A stretch of 46,027 nt of DNA from Promethearchaeota archaeon (GTDB lineage Archaea > Asgardarchaeota > Lokiarchaeia > Sigynarchaeales > SOKP01), in NCBI GenBank assembly GCA_019894735.1, contig JAGXOB010000008.1, forward strand, positions 1 to 46,027, read 5' to 3'. Positions 45,675 through 46,027 of the stretch are shown here, piece after piece. The first letter of the stretch is position 1; every line of letters begins with the position of its first letter. The notes under the pieces were generated by a model, which was given only the letters and a program-made list of their open reading frames with translations, did no database searches and was not told where the DNA came from. The position numbers were made by a program, and so were the translations under genes.

Positions 45675-45687
45675 TAGGTGAAACCTA
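45675..45687 (+). terminator. hairpin after the glycyl radical enzyme gene
   Basis: TAGGT-GAA-ACCTA (45675-45687), followed by a T-rich stretch, 42 nt after the stop. It sits inside a wider ACTAG...CTAGT repeat. The remaining 180 nt before the next gene show no coding or RNA signal that I can identify. Confidence 0.4.
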
Positions 45688-45864
45688 GTTTTATATTTCA
45701 TTTTACTACGCAACCTTCTCGATTCACCTTAGAAGATTTGGTTAACTAGTAGTTAGAGTATTATCATGAAGAAATAACGAAGAAATTGCGGTGGGAGAAA
45801 TTAAGTTAAGGTATAAAGAGAACAAGAAATAAAATTAAAAAAAATTATTAATTTTTTAAATTTT

Positions 45865-46027
45865 TCAGTGTTTTATTCTAGAATCTAAGAGAAAGATTAC
45901 AGCTAAGACTGCTATCATGGTTCCTATTGTACCTAAGCTGAGAAGTAACCCTTGTCCTAATTGATAAGGCTCTGAAGGCAAACCCAAATTTTCTTTTGCG
46001 AGTTTATTGACAATAACATCTCTGAAT
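45865..46027 (-). CDS. partial membrane protein, C-terminal end
   Basis: An open frame runs from the window edge to TGA at 45865-45867 on the minus strand, about 54 codons. It encodes a short amphipathic segment (FRDVIVNKLAKENLGLPSEP) and one membrane helix (LLLSLGTIGTMIAVLAVIFLL) with the tail DSRIKH. This is the usual C-terminus of a polytopic transporter or permease. The family cannot be told from this piece. Confidence 0.55.
   Translation of the reverse strand, partial: FRDVIVNKLAKENLGLPSEPYQLGQGLLLSLGTIGTMIAVLAVIFLLDSRIKH

Noticed and set aside
45690..45860. Possible tRNA or small RNA after the glycyl radical enzyme gene
   Set aside because: No T-arm, anticodon arm or C/D boxes could be found; only a terminator-like hairpin.

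Overview
The window looks like chromosomal DNA of an Asgard archaeon, probably Lokiarchaeia-like. The evidence is an A+T-rich genome (about one third G+C by eye), TATA-type promoters, ATG/GTG/TTG starts with variable Shine-Dalgarno use, and archaeal genes such as an HdrA-MvhD fusion, Orc1/Cdc6, XerA-type recombinase and a CDP-alcohol serine phospholipid synthase. Beside these are eukaryote-flavoured families: a gelsolin-like domain, vWA+RING-like proteins, a steroid 5-alpha-reductase-like enzyme and a GIFT/IFT52-like domain. The assignment is inferred from gene content; I see no rRNA or tRNA.

Layout. 1-5.4 kb: HdrA-MvhD fusion, a DUF711 protein, a small winged-helix regulator and class I fructose-bisphosphate aldolase. 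5.5-10.4 kb: a membrane/cytoskeleton-flavoured block with a zinc-ribbon/HEAT protein, a gelsolin-like protein, two LURP-one (scramblase/tubby-fold) proteins, a zinc-ribbon protein with a probable non-ATG start, and a phosphatidylserine (archaetidylserine) synthase. 10.4-15.5 kb: a large winged-helix/coiled-coil protein, head-to-head with two tandem paralogues that combine a vWA-like domain, a RING/PHD-like zinc finger, an acidic linker with a conserved GGFFG motif and a C-terminal zinc ribbon. This is the best candidate for an undescribed system. 15.6-18.7 kb: a DMT transporter, then HypB, a hexapeptide-repeat protein and a methyltransferase.

18.9-29.5 kb: tyrosine phenol-lyase with all hallmark residues, an alpha/beta hydrolase, a TraB/TIKI-like protein, a Pit phosphate transporter with its DUF47/PhoU-like partner, PurA, a GIFT-domain protein and the TldD/TldE protease pair. 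29.4-33.3 kb: a rearranged island. An imperfect direct repeat of about 465 bp (3' end of pmbA plus 3' end of a convergent aminotransferase gene) flanks about 3 kb of CpG-poor DNA. The island holds a 5'-truncated ATP-grasp gene, an intact UDP-glucose dehydrogenase gene and a decayed etfA remnant. This is the footprint expected from single-crossover integration of a circle, or of a chimeric assembly.

33-46 kb: a class V aminotransferase, a DUF362 Fe-S protein, a zinc ribbon, a steroid 5-alpha-reductase-like membrane enzyme, an SDR epimerase, Orc1/Cdc6 next to a XerA-type recombinase with palindromes upstream of both, thioredoxin reductase and a paralogue that has lost its redox cysteines, a large glycyl radical enzyme, and the 3' end of a membrane-protein gene that runs off the window. 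Together the metabolic genes suggest an anaerobic, amino-acid-fermenting, flavin/ferredoxin-based lifestyle. No CRISPR array, IS transposase or tRNA gene was recognised, and no stretch over 300 bases is free of a gene or gene remnant.
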